A DNA stretch of 64,000 nucleotides from the NCBI GenBank assembly GCA_949751835.1, contig CATKHK010000057.1:247088-311087 (forward strand), in the 5' to 3' direction. Positions within the stretch are counted from its first letter, which is position 1. The number at the start of each line of letters is the position of its first letter. The stretch comes from Blepharisma japonicum. Lineage: Eukaryota; Ciliophora; Heterotrichea; Heterotrichida; Blepharismidae. A model generated the notes under the pieces. It ran no database searches. It was not told the DNA's origin and saw nothing but the letters and a program-made list of their open reading frames with translations. Made by a program: the position numbers and the translations under genes. This document shows, piece after piece, positions 52,007 to 63,937 of this stretch.

Positions 52007-52383
52007 TTACGTCTTCAGTATCATAAATAAATAGAGTAGCTCTATTTCTGCTTCTAATTTAAGAAGGTAAAGAGATTTTATCTGATCAGAAGCATTGATA
52101 TAGCCTTGATTAGCATATCAAAGCTAGAAATGTGATTTTCATATAATAGGCAAGTTCTCTTGAAATCCTTCTCATTAGGTTTAATAAAATAGGAAAAGCC
52201 TATTTTGAACTTAGCATGATTTATAGGAAATTCATCAAGCTAGCTTTTAGTTTGCTCAACAATGCTATCAGGATTCTCTATTTTCGGATTAATAGGCGAG
52301 CTGAATTTTTTCACTTGTTTTTTACTGAATTAAAATTTAGGAATAGAACATTTTGATGGAATATTTGAATATAAATCAAAGTT
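52007..52383 (-). pseudogene. Decayed gene fragment with stops and a frameshift
   Basis: On the minus strand one frame reads NPDSIVEQTKS, a TAG, then LDEFPINHAKFKIGFSYFIK and RTCLLYENHISSF. A shift of frame there continues as YANQGYINASDQIKSLYLL and EAEIELLYLFMI before a TAA. Two in-frame stops upstream (TAA near 52337, TAG near 52238) and the frameshift make it non-functional. The family is unknown. The regular G-first codons of the second half (GCT AAT, GGC, GCT TCT GAT) look like real former coding sequence. It ends 52 bp before the IP3-receptor start. Confidence 0.45.
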
Positions 52384-52435
52384 AAAAAAAGCTTTTCATA
52401 AATAATTTATTTTAGAAAAATCTGTTTCATATTTA

Positions 52436-55400
52436 ATGAATAAAGATATACAGCCTACTCAGTACCTACACTATGGGTCTTTCATTAAAATTAAGTCCCC
52501 TAGTAATTTTTACCTTTATTCTTTAGAGTTCATTGAAACAACTCCTTATTTAACAGATCTCACCAATTGTGAAAACAGTTTCATCGGCTCAGTTTTTCAA
52601 GTAATCCCTCAATCTCAATACACAATCCAACACGAAATTTCAAAGAATCTTCAAAATCTCCAAGAAAATTTGAATCCTGATAGACTAGAAAAGCTAGAAG
52701 ATAGTTTGGATACAGAAATTAAGGTTAATTCACAAATCTACAAAGACTTCAAAGGAGAGCCTATAAAGTATGGCTCTATTGTACAATTATTGCATACTCA
52801 TAGTCGTAGGTTTCTAACTCTGAGCAGTAAAGAGTCTGCAGATTTGGAAAAAGAAAATTTTAAAATTACTCTAGGCGAATTTACAAGTCCATATTCTCAT
52901 TTTAGGATAGAACCTAGCTATAAATATCAATCAGAAGAGTCAGGATTTGTTAGACTTAAAGACAAAATTCTATTTGAAGTTTCAATTCCTGGAATTAAAA
53001 AAAGTGCCTATTTGCATGAAAGTAAAGAAAATCTATGAAAACCTCCAAAAATTCAAAGAAACTATTCTATTAAAGAATTAGCCAAAGAAATCAATATAAG
53101 TGTAGACCAGAAAACTAAATGAGAAGTTATCCTTTATGCCCCTATTACAAAAGAAAATTTTATTTCCTGCGGAGACTATATATGGCTATCTAGAATTGAA
53201 GAAGGAATTTCCCTTTCTACAAAAGCCAAAGATGAAGTGAAAATAAAAGTTTTGTTCAGTGAAAACGTGAGGGACCCTAACAGCCTTTGATATATAGAAG
53301 GAGAAGACATTATGATAGGTGGTTTGGCAGAGATTAAAAATAGTTTTAGACTGAAAAATGCTATTTCAGGATTATATTTAGGTATTGGCTTTAGGTCAAA
53401 AGGATTCAATTCCTCTTACAAAATCCAGCTGCAGACCAGAGACTCTCCAACTTGCTTGTGAACATTCATATCCTCTTATCCTGAAAAAAATGCCAAATTT
53501 TTACTTCAAGGCTGTGGATACAAGATAATGAATTCGGCAATAAACGGTGCAACTATCACAGGGAGTATCAAAAAGTCTTCAAATAACACAGTGGCATTTT
53601 CTCCAGGTATTGAAAGCTTCCCATCTGAATTAGATTATTTCAAAATTACAAGAGCCAGTGATGAAATCGTATGAGAATCATTTTTTCTGCTCTATAGTTA
53701 TCCCATTTTACAGCAATTTCCTAGCTTTTTTAACTCTCACAAGGCTGAAAAAAATGCACATGAGTTTAGAACATTTGAAAGGCATATGAAAGCTGTCGTC
53801 AAGTGTCTTGATGATTTGAACCTCTTTTGCAGAAATAAGCTTATTCGAATGGTCAGCTTTGAAGATCAGTTTGGAGAAGTCCAAAAGACTAGGCAAAATG
53901 TACTCAAAGAACAAAAATATTTAGAATGCTTAGTAAGCATTCTTAACTCAATATTTATTCCTAAAGAATATATAAGTAAGCTTGAACAAGTCTTACCTTC
54001 AGACAAGTCATTTATTGATGAAGATTCAACTCTCAAACTCAAGACTTCTGAAATATATTTAGAGGAAACGATAGAAATAAAAAAGGTCGGGTTAATTAAA
54101 GAAGTGATTAAAGGCTGTTATGCCTTGATTACTTCAATTTGCTCGGAAAATATTGAAAACCAGAATTACGCATCACAATTTTTTCAGGTATTTATTAAGC
54201 ATGTCGGCCTAAATTTAGGAGCTACAAAGTGCATATACAAGATTGTAAAAAACAATGAGAAAATTCTAATGGACTTTCAAGATAAGGCAACTAGATCTGA
54301 AAATGTCATTCATAAGTGCGTTTTACTATTAAAGAAAAATTATATAAACAAAAAACCTGAAATTTTAGAATTTCTTAAAGCTGTATGTGTCGCTAATGGA
54401 AATGGAGTCAAAATAAACCAAGAAATTGTGTTCCAAACTATTTTTTCTATTCCCCAAATTTATAGAAAAGTTTTTATTCCTATCTCAGAATTTGAAGGAA
54501 ATCTTTATCTTTCTCTTGGGCAAAAGAGGGATGAAATAGTTTCTCTGAGAAGCTGCTTTGAATGTGAAAAAATAGTAAATTATAACGCGGATATTATATA
54601 TTTTATCAAGTTTTTAGAACTTCTTGTCTGCTTATGCCTTGGAAGAAACTTTGTTTGTTCTGAAGCCTTAAAAGACCACTTTTCTACTCAAATTTTACGA
54701 AATATGATATGGGATACAAATCTCAGTCGAAAATTAAGAGCAATTTTATGCAAACTTCTATTAGTCATACATATTGACTCTTATCCGCGACAAGAACCCA
54801 AAAAGCCTGATCTTGTTAGAATTTTGAAACTAAAAGGACAGTCATTGGATTTGCCTGAAGTTTTTACACAAAATACAGAAATAAAGATCGATTTTGTAAA
54901 GAGCATTAAATCTAGAACAGAAAAAAGGAAAACTTCAATGATTGATAAAATCGGTGAAGCTGCTGCAAATGTGTTCAAGAGAAAGCGTCTGCCAACTGTA
55001 ATTTTGCATTTTTTAGAAGAAGAGCAAGTAATAATTAAAGATGAAAAATGAATTCATGAATTCAGCATACAACTTCTTAATTTTTTTCATTTCCAGATGA
55101 CGAATCCTTCCTATGATATTTTTACATTTGAAATACTTCGGCTTGGAGATAAGATGGTCAGGTTTGAAATTTATGGAACTTACTCAATTGCTGAAGAGGA
55201 AGCTGACAATCCTGAAAAAATAAATTTAAACATTAAGGAAATGGACATCACCAAGTTTTTAAGACAAACAGCATATATATTATTTTGCCAAGCTGAAAAT
55301 AATGAAGCTACAAAAAAGTCAACTAAGCATTCTTCAAAAAAATGGTCAAAAAATTTTTTTAAAAAAATGCTGTTATCAACTTTGATAAGAAATCAAACGA

Positions 55401-58400
55401 ACTTTTCAGATCCTTTGATTGGTAGCGCCTCAAGCCTCAGGAATTTTTTGCAATCACTAAAAGAAAGTGCATCTTATAGCAGTAGAACAAACTATGAAAA
55501 CAAAATAAAAGTTCAGATTTGTAAAACTATGCACTATTATTTAAATTTAAGGCAGGATTTTCTCATTTCTAACGTTTCAGGTTGATTCAATAAGCAAGAA
55601 GTAATAAATCAAAATCTCAGCAAAATGCTGGTAGAACTGCTTCCAAAAGTCATGAAAATTACTAATTTAGCTAACAATGGAATTATAGAAAAATACCTGA
55701 AAGAAATTTATTCCAAAAAAATGAGTTATTTTCGGAGGCCAAAAGTGCCAGATCTAAATCATTTATGCAATGAAAAGGTTTTAGGAAAATTTTGGAAAAT
55801 GTTTACTGATTCTAATAATTTTAAGCTTCAGACTCAAGCTTTAAAATTAATTGTCAGATGCTTCAAGCAAAGAGAAGAATTTTTAATAGGAATTAAGAAA
55901 ATTGTCCCTATCAGTAATTCAGAGGATGCTAGCCTTTTGAGATGGCTAAAATCAAATTTAAATAGGTTCAGGCGAAATAGTGAGCAATGTGAGCTGTGGC
56001 TGAATTATTGAGCGAGAAATGATAATGAGAAAGCAAAATATTTATGAAGATTTGACGAGGTAAATAATTTTTTGGTAGATATAAATAGCTTGTTTTATGG
56101 TGACACAACAATTGTGAGAGATGAAGTATTGGTAGGAAATAAAGAAAAAATATCAAGATCTAGGCAGGATATTATGTTTTATTTAGGTGTGCATGACTTA
56201 ATAATTGACTTACTTAAAAATGGCATGAGAGTTCTAGTGAAATTACATGATTCTAGAGATGTTGAATATATTGAGCCAAGAGAAAGAATTAATAATTTAT
56301 ATATGCTCTGTTGCGAAATACTCAGAAAGTTTGCCAATAAACATGAGAAAAATCAAAAATATTTATATAAATATTTGAATGTCTTTTCGCAATATCTTAG
56401 AATAAATGTAAACCAAATACCTCTTATATGTGAAATATTCAAGAACAATGAAAAATTAATATTAAGCTTAAAAAAAGAGACCCTAAAGCAATTTCGCAAA
56501 CTTATTTATGAGCAAGGAAGAAGACCAGAATTTTTAGCGTTTTATGAAATTATACAAATGGCAGAGAGTAAGCCTATCCCAAAAATGCAAAAATTGGTTG
56601 TAGATATATTTTTTAAAGAAGGAATAAGCCGGATTTTATTATATATGAGTGATGCGGACGAACCAAATTTCAGTTTTAAAAAGGAAATGAAAAGTGAACC
56701 AGAATATCAGGACGTGCCTTTTGACTACCATGCGAAATTATTTCAAGTTTTATCCAAAGCAAGTCTTGGGGCTATTGGGATGTATATGAATGAATTAAAA
56801 ATTCAGCAATTAATAAAGCTTTCTGATTTATTTCAGTTGTTAATGAAAACTGAAGACAAAACATCTGAGTTTCCAAAACTCAAAGTCCCTCTTTTAGAGT
56901 TTTTCTTTAGTATTTATCTTTCATGTGAAAACTCAGCTGAAGATTTATATGAAATTGATTTATTTTTAAATTATGTTAAACTTCAATGCAAAATACTTCA
57001 ATCGATAAATATTCCTGACAGAGATTACATTAAATTTTTAGACATATGAATTAGAATACTTGATAAATATTGTGCAAAGCATTTTGATAGCCGAGATTTT
57101 TATTTAAGAAAAAATGATTTTATATTAATTGAAGAGTTTGCCCAAATATTGTGTGAAAAGCAAGCTAAATTTTATATAAAACCTATACCTGATGATTTGC
57201 TAAAACACATTAAAAGCTTGTGCACTAAACTTAATTTAAAATTTGAACCAAATATTTATGAAGAAAAAGAGAATCAATGAGAAACAAATGAAAAATGTGA
57301 CGCTTTGAATACAGTTAGTGATGAGATTGTATATACGCTCGAGAATTATTATCAATACACTAACTTAGAAAAATCCTCAGATTGAAAAACGGTTAGAAAT
57401 TGCTTTATTTATAATGAAAATATTAAAGAATATCTAAATCAAGAACAAAAAGCATTAATTGCCTCTATTGTTTTTGCAAATGAAATTAATTCAGAGCTGA
57501 ATTTTGATATCGTTGTGCAATCACTGATAAATTACATCAGAAAGAGCAAGAGTAATCAATCGTTAATCAAACTGACAGTAGATTCAATTAAATTACTAGG
57601 ATCGATCCTTGAAAATCCTTTTTATGAGCCTTATGATGATCCCGCACTGATTAAAAATAAATTACAAAATAAAATAAATGATTATGGAGCAACAAAACTT
57701 GCATTAATTTATATGAGTGAAGACAATATAAATCAGCATTTATTTATTGCATTTTTGGAACTTTTGATTCAATTGCTGGATGGCGGAAATCAAAACGTAC
57801 AAAATGGAATTTATCGATATTTCGTTAAGTCACAATCATCAGAAAAATTATTCTATCATTTGCAAGAGCTTTTTTCAGATTGCATCAGAGATATTTCTCA
57901 AGAAAAAGAATTTTTTTCAAGAAGAATTCCAGTATATAAGCCTAAAAAACAGAAAATCTTGCTAATCTTAAAATTCTTGCAATTGCTTTGTGACAATCAT
58001 AATAATCTTCTTCAAAATTACATCAGATATCAAGAAAAATCCCGAATTAGCTACGACATGTTAGAAAACATAATATCATTATTGTCAATGCTCATTAAGA
58101 AACTTCCTGCTAAATATTTTCAAGTCATTTCACAGTGCTTTGACACTTTAACTGAACTAGTCCAAGGGCCGTGCAAAAAAAATCAAGAAAGAGTTATAGA
58201 CAGCAAATTTACGGAAATTTCTTCTGTTTTGATGTCTTTAGATGAAAATTCTGATGATGTCTGCCCTTATGAACTTTTCAGACCGCCTGAAGACGAAGAA
58301 TGAGCTCAGCATGATTTTAATAATTATGAGCGCTGCAGAGGTTGAATGGTGTCATCTTTAAAGTATAAGTGCATGATAGCCATCCATAGTTTGCTGGAAG

Positions 58401-60319
58401 GAAGAGAGGATAATTATGTCACTAGCAGACTCATTAGAGCCACTGACATGGAAGTTTTCAAAGAAAATCTCAGATCAATATATCGAAATTTTATTAAATA
58501 CTATAAAAATCCTTTATACGATTATACAATATTTAGCCATTATCTCAAAAACGATGAGTATCAGCTTGGGAGCTCGGATAATCCCCAAGATCAAAATCCA
58601 GATTATTTCAGAGTTATTGTAGAAACTGGCTTTATGATATATCATTTGATGAAATATTTCCAGGACAATGATGACCCAGAGGTCCAAGAAAAAATTTCTG
58701 AAGAACTCCCTCAAAAAGACTCTGCTGAAGAAAGGCCTGAGCTTTTAGGAACGAAACTTATTGAAGGGATAGGAAGATTTAGTGCAACTCTGATAAAAAA
58801 TGCATTCAAAAGTGTAACAAAATTAGTTAAACATGATGATAATGACCCTCATATTGATGAGTCAAGACTCTTTGATAATGCTTATAATTTCTTCGATCAA
58901 TACACAGCTCATGTCGAAGTTTATTTTAATGGAAAGATAAGAAAAGTCTATTTTGCATTACCCCCATCTTTTCGGGCTATTAGTGACGAAATTAGATCAT
59001 ATTTTGAAATGGATGCAGACAGATCGTCAGACCAGGCAAAACTGAGATATTTGATTATGATTTCAAAAGAGCTTAATCAAAGGATCAAATCTGAATATAA
59101 AATCCAGCTAGTTTTAGAAAGATACTCTATTATTAATACAATTGCAGCAAATATATGGATTTGAAGATATCTGGCGTTCCTTATCTCAATCATTCTGAAT
59201 TTTTTTATTATTTCGTCATATTCATATTATGGCGATTCTAATTTATTTAGCCCTTCTTTATTTTATGACTGGGACACAGACGACACTTTATATCTAATTG
59301 AATCTATTGGTTTAGCCCACGTAATTTGTTCCTGCCTAATATTTTTGATTTTTTTCCTCAGAAATGCTCCTGTTTTGGCTATCAAAGGATGGAAAAAATA
59401 TGTCCCGAGTAGTGAATTTTGATTAAAAAATCCATCCAAATTCGAAATCGGAGTAGCAAGATTAAGGCAAATAATTTGTACAATGATTATAATAATAAAA
59501 GACCCAAATGTGTATTACTACTTTTCATACTGGCATATTTCTATGTTGGGAGAATTCTTCCACCCATTTTGATTTTCGCTGCTGCTATTTGATATCATTT
59601 ATCAATTTCCTTCGTTAAAAGACATAATCCAATCAGTAACGATCCCTATAAAGCCACTGCTCTTAACCTTTATATTCATGATAGCTATAGAGTATATATA
59701 CGGCGTTGTAGGATTTTTATATTTCTCTAATTGGTTTGATGGCTATTGTGAAACCTTATGGTTCTGCATGCTTTTTGTCGTAGAAAAAGGACTCATTTGA
59801 AGTCCTGGAGGTTACTTGTCTCAGCCTCCTGGTGATAAAATGGATTACGGAAGATTGGTCTACGATAATTCCTTTATTATTATTGTCAGCTTTTGTGTAA
59901 TGAACGTAGTTCTTGGCTTGATTTTTGACGCTTTCGCAATTTTAAGATATAGACGCCAAAGGAGCTTGGATGACAAAAACTCAAAATGCTTTATCTGTGG
60001 TATGGAAAGAGACTGAATTGAAAGATCCACAAGCAAACCATTTAGATGCCATACATATTATGATCACAACGAATGGAATTATATATTATTTATCGGCTAC
60101 ATACAAGAAAAAGGATACACAGAATGTACTGGGATAGAATCCTATGTGAAAGCGCAAATTGAAAAACAAGAATTTCTGTGGATCCCACGATATATGGGCT
60201 TAGGCTTCAGTGAAAAATCCTCCACAACTTTTGAGGAAAGCATGTCGAAAACGATTGAAAGTCTATCTGTATTAAGCAATGAGCTGAAAATAACCAAAAA
60301 AAAACTGAATAATTATTAA
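52436..60319 (+). CDS. ITPR: Inositol 1,4,5-trisphosphate receptor-type calcium-release channel (2627 aa)
   Basis: This is a tetrameric ER calcium channel. All open segments from ATG 52436 to TAA 60317 share one frame and are joined by about 19 TGA codons, with no intron. The N-terminus has the beta-trefoil/MIR domains (YGSIVQLLHTHSRRFLTLSS, SHFRIEPSY, NSLWYIEGEDIMIGG). RIH-type helical repeats follow (for example QNVLKEQKYLECLVSIL). The C-terminus has about six membrane helices, the pore segment LIWSPGGYLSQPPGD with S6 helix SFCVMNVVLGLIFDAFAILR, and the IP3R linker CFICGMERD, DHNEWNYILFIG and CTGIESYVKAQIEK. The linker separates it from ryanodine receptors. The ligand-binding arginines are not clearly conserved. 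Confidence 0.93.
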
Positions 60320-60342
60320 TTCGCGAAAATTAACTTAAGTCT

Positions 60343-62574
60343 TTATGCTATGCCATTAGCACGTTCGAAATCTTTCTCAAGCTGTAATTTTACATAGTCG
60401 TGCCACTCATTAAATGGGATGTTCTTTTGTAAGCACTCATCATATAGATGATCCACTGGTGCTCATCCTAACCGATCTCGATATTTACTATTGAGCTTGG
60501 CTGCTTGGCAAATCTATATAATGGTTACAAAGATAAATAAATCTTTAATAGGATCGCGTAATGTTCCATAATCATATTGAGACTTCTTTGAATAAGAGGT
60601 ATCGTTTGAGATATGAGTTTGAGGCTTTGATATTGGCTTGATGTGAATATTGCCAAAAGAGTTAAAGTTAAGCCTCTTATGTCCAATATTTTCTTTTATA
60701 ATAAGAGATTGATTCATTGAATCTCTGACATGAGACTTCATGCATTTTTTGATGAGAAATTCACTAGTTTTCTCTATGGAAAGATGAATTATTGGCTTAA
60801 TAATTTCTTTTTGTGTAGCTTGGATTTCAAATGATTGCTCTGCCTTCTGAATTGCTATTCCCCCTTTATGTCTCAGACATTTCCTGACAATTATTTGGCT
60901 ATTTTTATCTAAAGAGAGATGAATTGCTGGCTTAACTGTTTCTTTTTGAACATTCTGCACTTCAAGGGGCTGTTTTAATTTTTGAATCGTGATTCCTTCA
61001 GTTAATCATATACTGAATGCTCGTTTGGGGAAAAGTATTGAAAAGTGATTCATCGAATTAATTGATAAAACGTTTTTTATTCTAGTGCTAATTGGAAAAA
61101 GTGGAGAAAATAATACAGTTTCGATTTTAAAATTTTTACTAGAAGTACTCTTTGCTTCTATTTTTTTTACAGCATAGATCGATATGCTAGAACAGCTCAC
61201 TATCAATTGTTTTGAATTTTCTAATTTCAATTTGCATTTTTTTATGTTAATGGATTCATTAACTTCTATATCCAAGCTTTGCCTTTGATTTGAAGAAGGA
61301 GTCTTTTGTATAATACAGATATCATTATAGTGACATATTTTTAGATCGATTTCAATAGATGTCTGGAAGGTATATGCTGGCTTCGTCTGTCCTTTTGGAG
61401 AACTCAATACAAACACTTTGTTTTCTTTAGGGGTAGAGTCTTCGGTACTTATGTTAAAGTTCGATTTCGGGGAACTTATCAAAAGCAGTTTATTTTCTGC
61501 TTCGGACTGCTCATCTACCTCAAAGAAATCCCCTAAAGTTTCTTCCAAATGAGGAGGTGTTTTTGGTTTTGTACTTTTATTAGCCAAAGAAGCCTCAATT
61601 TCTTCTTTTTCAAAGCTTTCATTTGTATGTAAACTACTTTCATCGCTGCTGCTTTCTTCATTGCTTGGAAGATCCATAATTTTGGGAGGTTCTTTTTTAG
61701 CAGCATTGGCTGCCTTTAGTTCTTTTGGCATTTCAGAAAGAGTTGCTCTTCTTCTCTGATTATCATATTCCCTAACAAGCTGCTCATTGTAGCTTTTATG
61801 CTGAATTAATTCATTTTTTAAGCTCAGAATTCTTTCATTTAAATCTGTCTTTTCTTGCTTCAACCCTTCTATTTCTTTTGAAAATTCTAAATTCTCACTT
61901 TTCAACATTGCAATGAAATTTCGCAATTGCAATGCTGCCCCCTTTTCAGCCTGCAATAGATTATCTATCTCTCTTATTTTAAAATTGAGCTCTTCATTTT
62001 CTTCTTTTTGCTTTTCAATTTCTAAATTTAATGAAGCAATTTCATTTTGAAGAGTTTTCTCTTTTTCTCTTTCTTGGCTCTGATTTTTAGAAGCTTGGAA
62101 ATCTTCCCGCAAGTCATTTTGTGTGATTTCTCGTTTAAGGGTGATTATTTCTTTCCTAAGCTGACTGTTTTCAGTTGTCATTGTTTTTACAGTTTTCTCA
62201 ATGTCTCCTAAGTCATTCATTAAAACTTCACATCTTTGGTCTTTTGAAATTAATTCACCTTCTTGGTCAATCATTTGGGATTCCATAGCTTCAATTTTCT
62301 TAATTAGTTCTTGATTCCTTTCAATAATTTCGTCATTGTGAGTTGATGCTTTTTGATAAGCTTTGTGGAATTTATGAGCAAGCTTTATCGTTTCTCGAGC
62401 TTTCTTATGCGCGTCGGCCACATCTGCAAGACAGTCTTCGATAATTGATGCTGCGTCGGTTCGAAAACTATTTTTCTTGATTAAAGGGAGATCCATAGAT
62501 AGTGAAATTTTGTTGAGACGCTCTAAAAGGACTGGTATCTGTGAACCATAAGAGTTATAACCTCTCCCAGACAT
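60343..62574 (-). CDS. Coiled-coil protein with C-terminal beta-rich repeats (738 aa, one 15-nt intron)
   Basis: Exon 1 is 62574-60529 (682 codons) and exon 2 is 60513-60343. Two TGA codons are read as Trp (FSIWLTEG, RLGWAPVDH). Residues about 55-270 form a coiled coil (KTLQNEIASLNLEIEKQKEE). An acidic/Ser linker follows (NEESSSDESSLHTNESFEKE). From about 385 to 600 there are loosely repeated units with an I-x-I-x-x-C or I-x-x-K-C-x-K/R core (SINIKKCKLKLENSKQLIV, LDKNSQIIVRKCLRH, IEKTSEFLIKKCMK). The last 50 residues (GWAPVDHLYDECLQKNIPF) look like a folded helical end. No family is recognised. The 3' end is 23 bp from the IP3-receptor gene. Confidence 0.72.
60514..60528 (-). other. 15-nt spliceosomal intron
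   Basis: On the minus strand it reads GTAACCATTATATAG. Excision removes the TAG and joins KDLFIF to ICQAAKLNSKYRDRL in frame, adding 56 residues. Confidence 0.8.
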
Positions 62575-62662
62575 TTAAATATCTGCAATCAAATATGATA
62601 GAATTAAATCAAATAATTAATAAAATTGATAAATGCTATTTAAATAATTTATTAAAAAGTAT

Positions 62663-62848
62663 ATGAGCTTGCAGATAAATGAATTATCAATTTCTATTAT
62701 TTTATTATTAACCAGCTTCGTATTATTGATTTTTTATGATAAATTTATAATCTATAAATTTGGGTTTATAAGCTTAACCCAGATTTTTAATCAAGCTAGG
62801 AAAATTGTTAGTTTTAGCTATGCCATAAAAATTTTGCTGAAAATATAG
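62663..62848 (+). CDS. Possible small membrane protein (61 aa)
   Basis: An ATG at 62663 opens 61 codons. Residues about 8-25 are strongly hydrophobic (LSISIILLLTSFVLLIFY), followed by a mixed basic/hydrophobic tail. It starts 89 bp from the divergent coiled-coil gene. AT-rich DNA produces such Ile/Leu/Phe frames by chance, so this is weak. Confidence 0.25.
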   Translation: MSLQINELSISIILLLTSFVLLIFYDKFIIYKFGFISLTQIFNQARKIVSFSYAIKILLKI

Positions 62849-63581
62849 TAACTTTTTATATATCAGCTAATCGTCTATTTTATTTAGATAGCTAGTGGTC
62901 GATTTAAAAGATACTTATCTTTAAAACTGATCAAGCTCTGGATTTAGGCTATATAATCCTATTTTTTCACTTACTCATATATGGTTCAGCAAAAAATAAA
63001 TGAAAAAAGAATATTTATGCTCAAAAATTATTTGTTCAAATTTAAATTATGGGGAAATTCGTCGGCTTGCAAAATATATGATTTGAATCAATAGCATAGA
63101 AAAGTTTTAATAATATTATAGTCTTTGCACTTAAATGAATAAGCATTTAGATATTTTAGTTATGCTAAATAAAAATTAGAATCAATTAAAAACGATTAAT
63201 AAAAGTTTCACTATAAATTATCAATTTTCTCTGAAACAACTTGAATTTTTGCAACTTCACAAAAATAAATTGTTGATCCATATAAGCTAATTTTTATGAA
63301 TAGCTAGATCTAAATAAATTTAAATATAGATAAAAGAAATTAAAAAAGCCTTAAAAGCATTAAGTTTATAAAAAGGAAACAAGCAAAGGCATTCTTTTGG
63401 CTCTCAAGTGTTTTTTAATGAATTCCAGCAAGTTTCCAACTGTTTAAAATTTTAATGGGTTTTTCAGCACATCCTTTTTAATTCCTGTCCTCCTCCACCA
63501 TCTTTAATTTTGAATCCATTTTGACTTAGTCATTTTTTCAAAATGGCTCCATAGCAAAAAAATAAGGAAATTTTTTTTTTG
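62849..63581. other. Non-transcribed spacer upstream of rDNA
   Basis: About 730 bp, very AT-rich, with no gene. Close to the promoter a perfect 8-bp inverted repeat, CCATTTTG (63516-63523) against CAAAATGG (63539-63546), lies about 45-75 bp ahead of the TATA-like box, where an upstream element would be expected. A T10 run (63571-63580) follows. Confidence 0.5.
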
Positions 63582-63596
63582 TATATATAAGAGGGG
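63582..63596 (+). promoter_or_regulatory. Probable RNA polymerase I core promoter
   Basis: The sequence TAT ATA TAA GAG GGG lies 342 bp before the SSU rRNA gene, right where base composition changes from AT-rich spacer to balanced transcribed DNA. It resembles the plant rDNA initiator (TATATA, purine, GGG), in which transcription starts at the A just after the TATA. Start site here would be about 63590. This is inferred from similarity and position. Confidence 0.55.
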
Positions 63597-63937
63597 TCGA
63601 AAAGAAAAATGGAAATAGAGTAAGAGTGCAAGTACCCATGCGTGGAACGTGCTCCCAAAATTTCCATATTCTGCTGCAGAACAACCCTTATTACAAGGAT
63701 TTTACTGCTACGACCCTTAGATTCCACAAATAAGTTTTGACCTCCAGCTGTTTCGCGATCAGGGATACAGCTGCTTGCCTGAGGGTTATTGTGCCAATTG
63801 CCTGGGTATCACTTTTGAAAGAAAGTGCAGTAACTTAGGGCTGCTCTGTAGTTGACCTAGCTTTACTCGTATAGCCAGTCTCAATTAGATAGAGTGAGTG
63901 AGGTGAATTAGTCAGAATTGACGTTTTCATTGATAGT
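63597..63937 (+). ncRNA. 5' external transcribed spacer of the rRNA precursor
   Basis: About 340 nt with GC content clearly above the upstream spacer, no coding frame, and many short self-complementary stretches. It ends directly at the conserved SSU 5' end. It should be transcribed and removed during rRNA processing. The exact start depends on the promoter call. Confidence 0.65.

Noticed and set aside
63530-63727. 65-codon minus-strand frame over the rDNA promoter
   Set aside because: It overlaps the Pol I promoter and external transcribed spacer and has no protein character.
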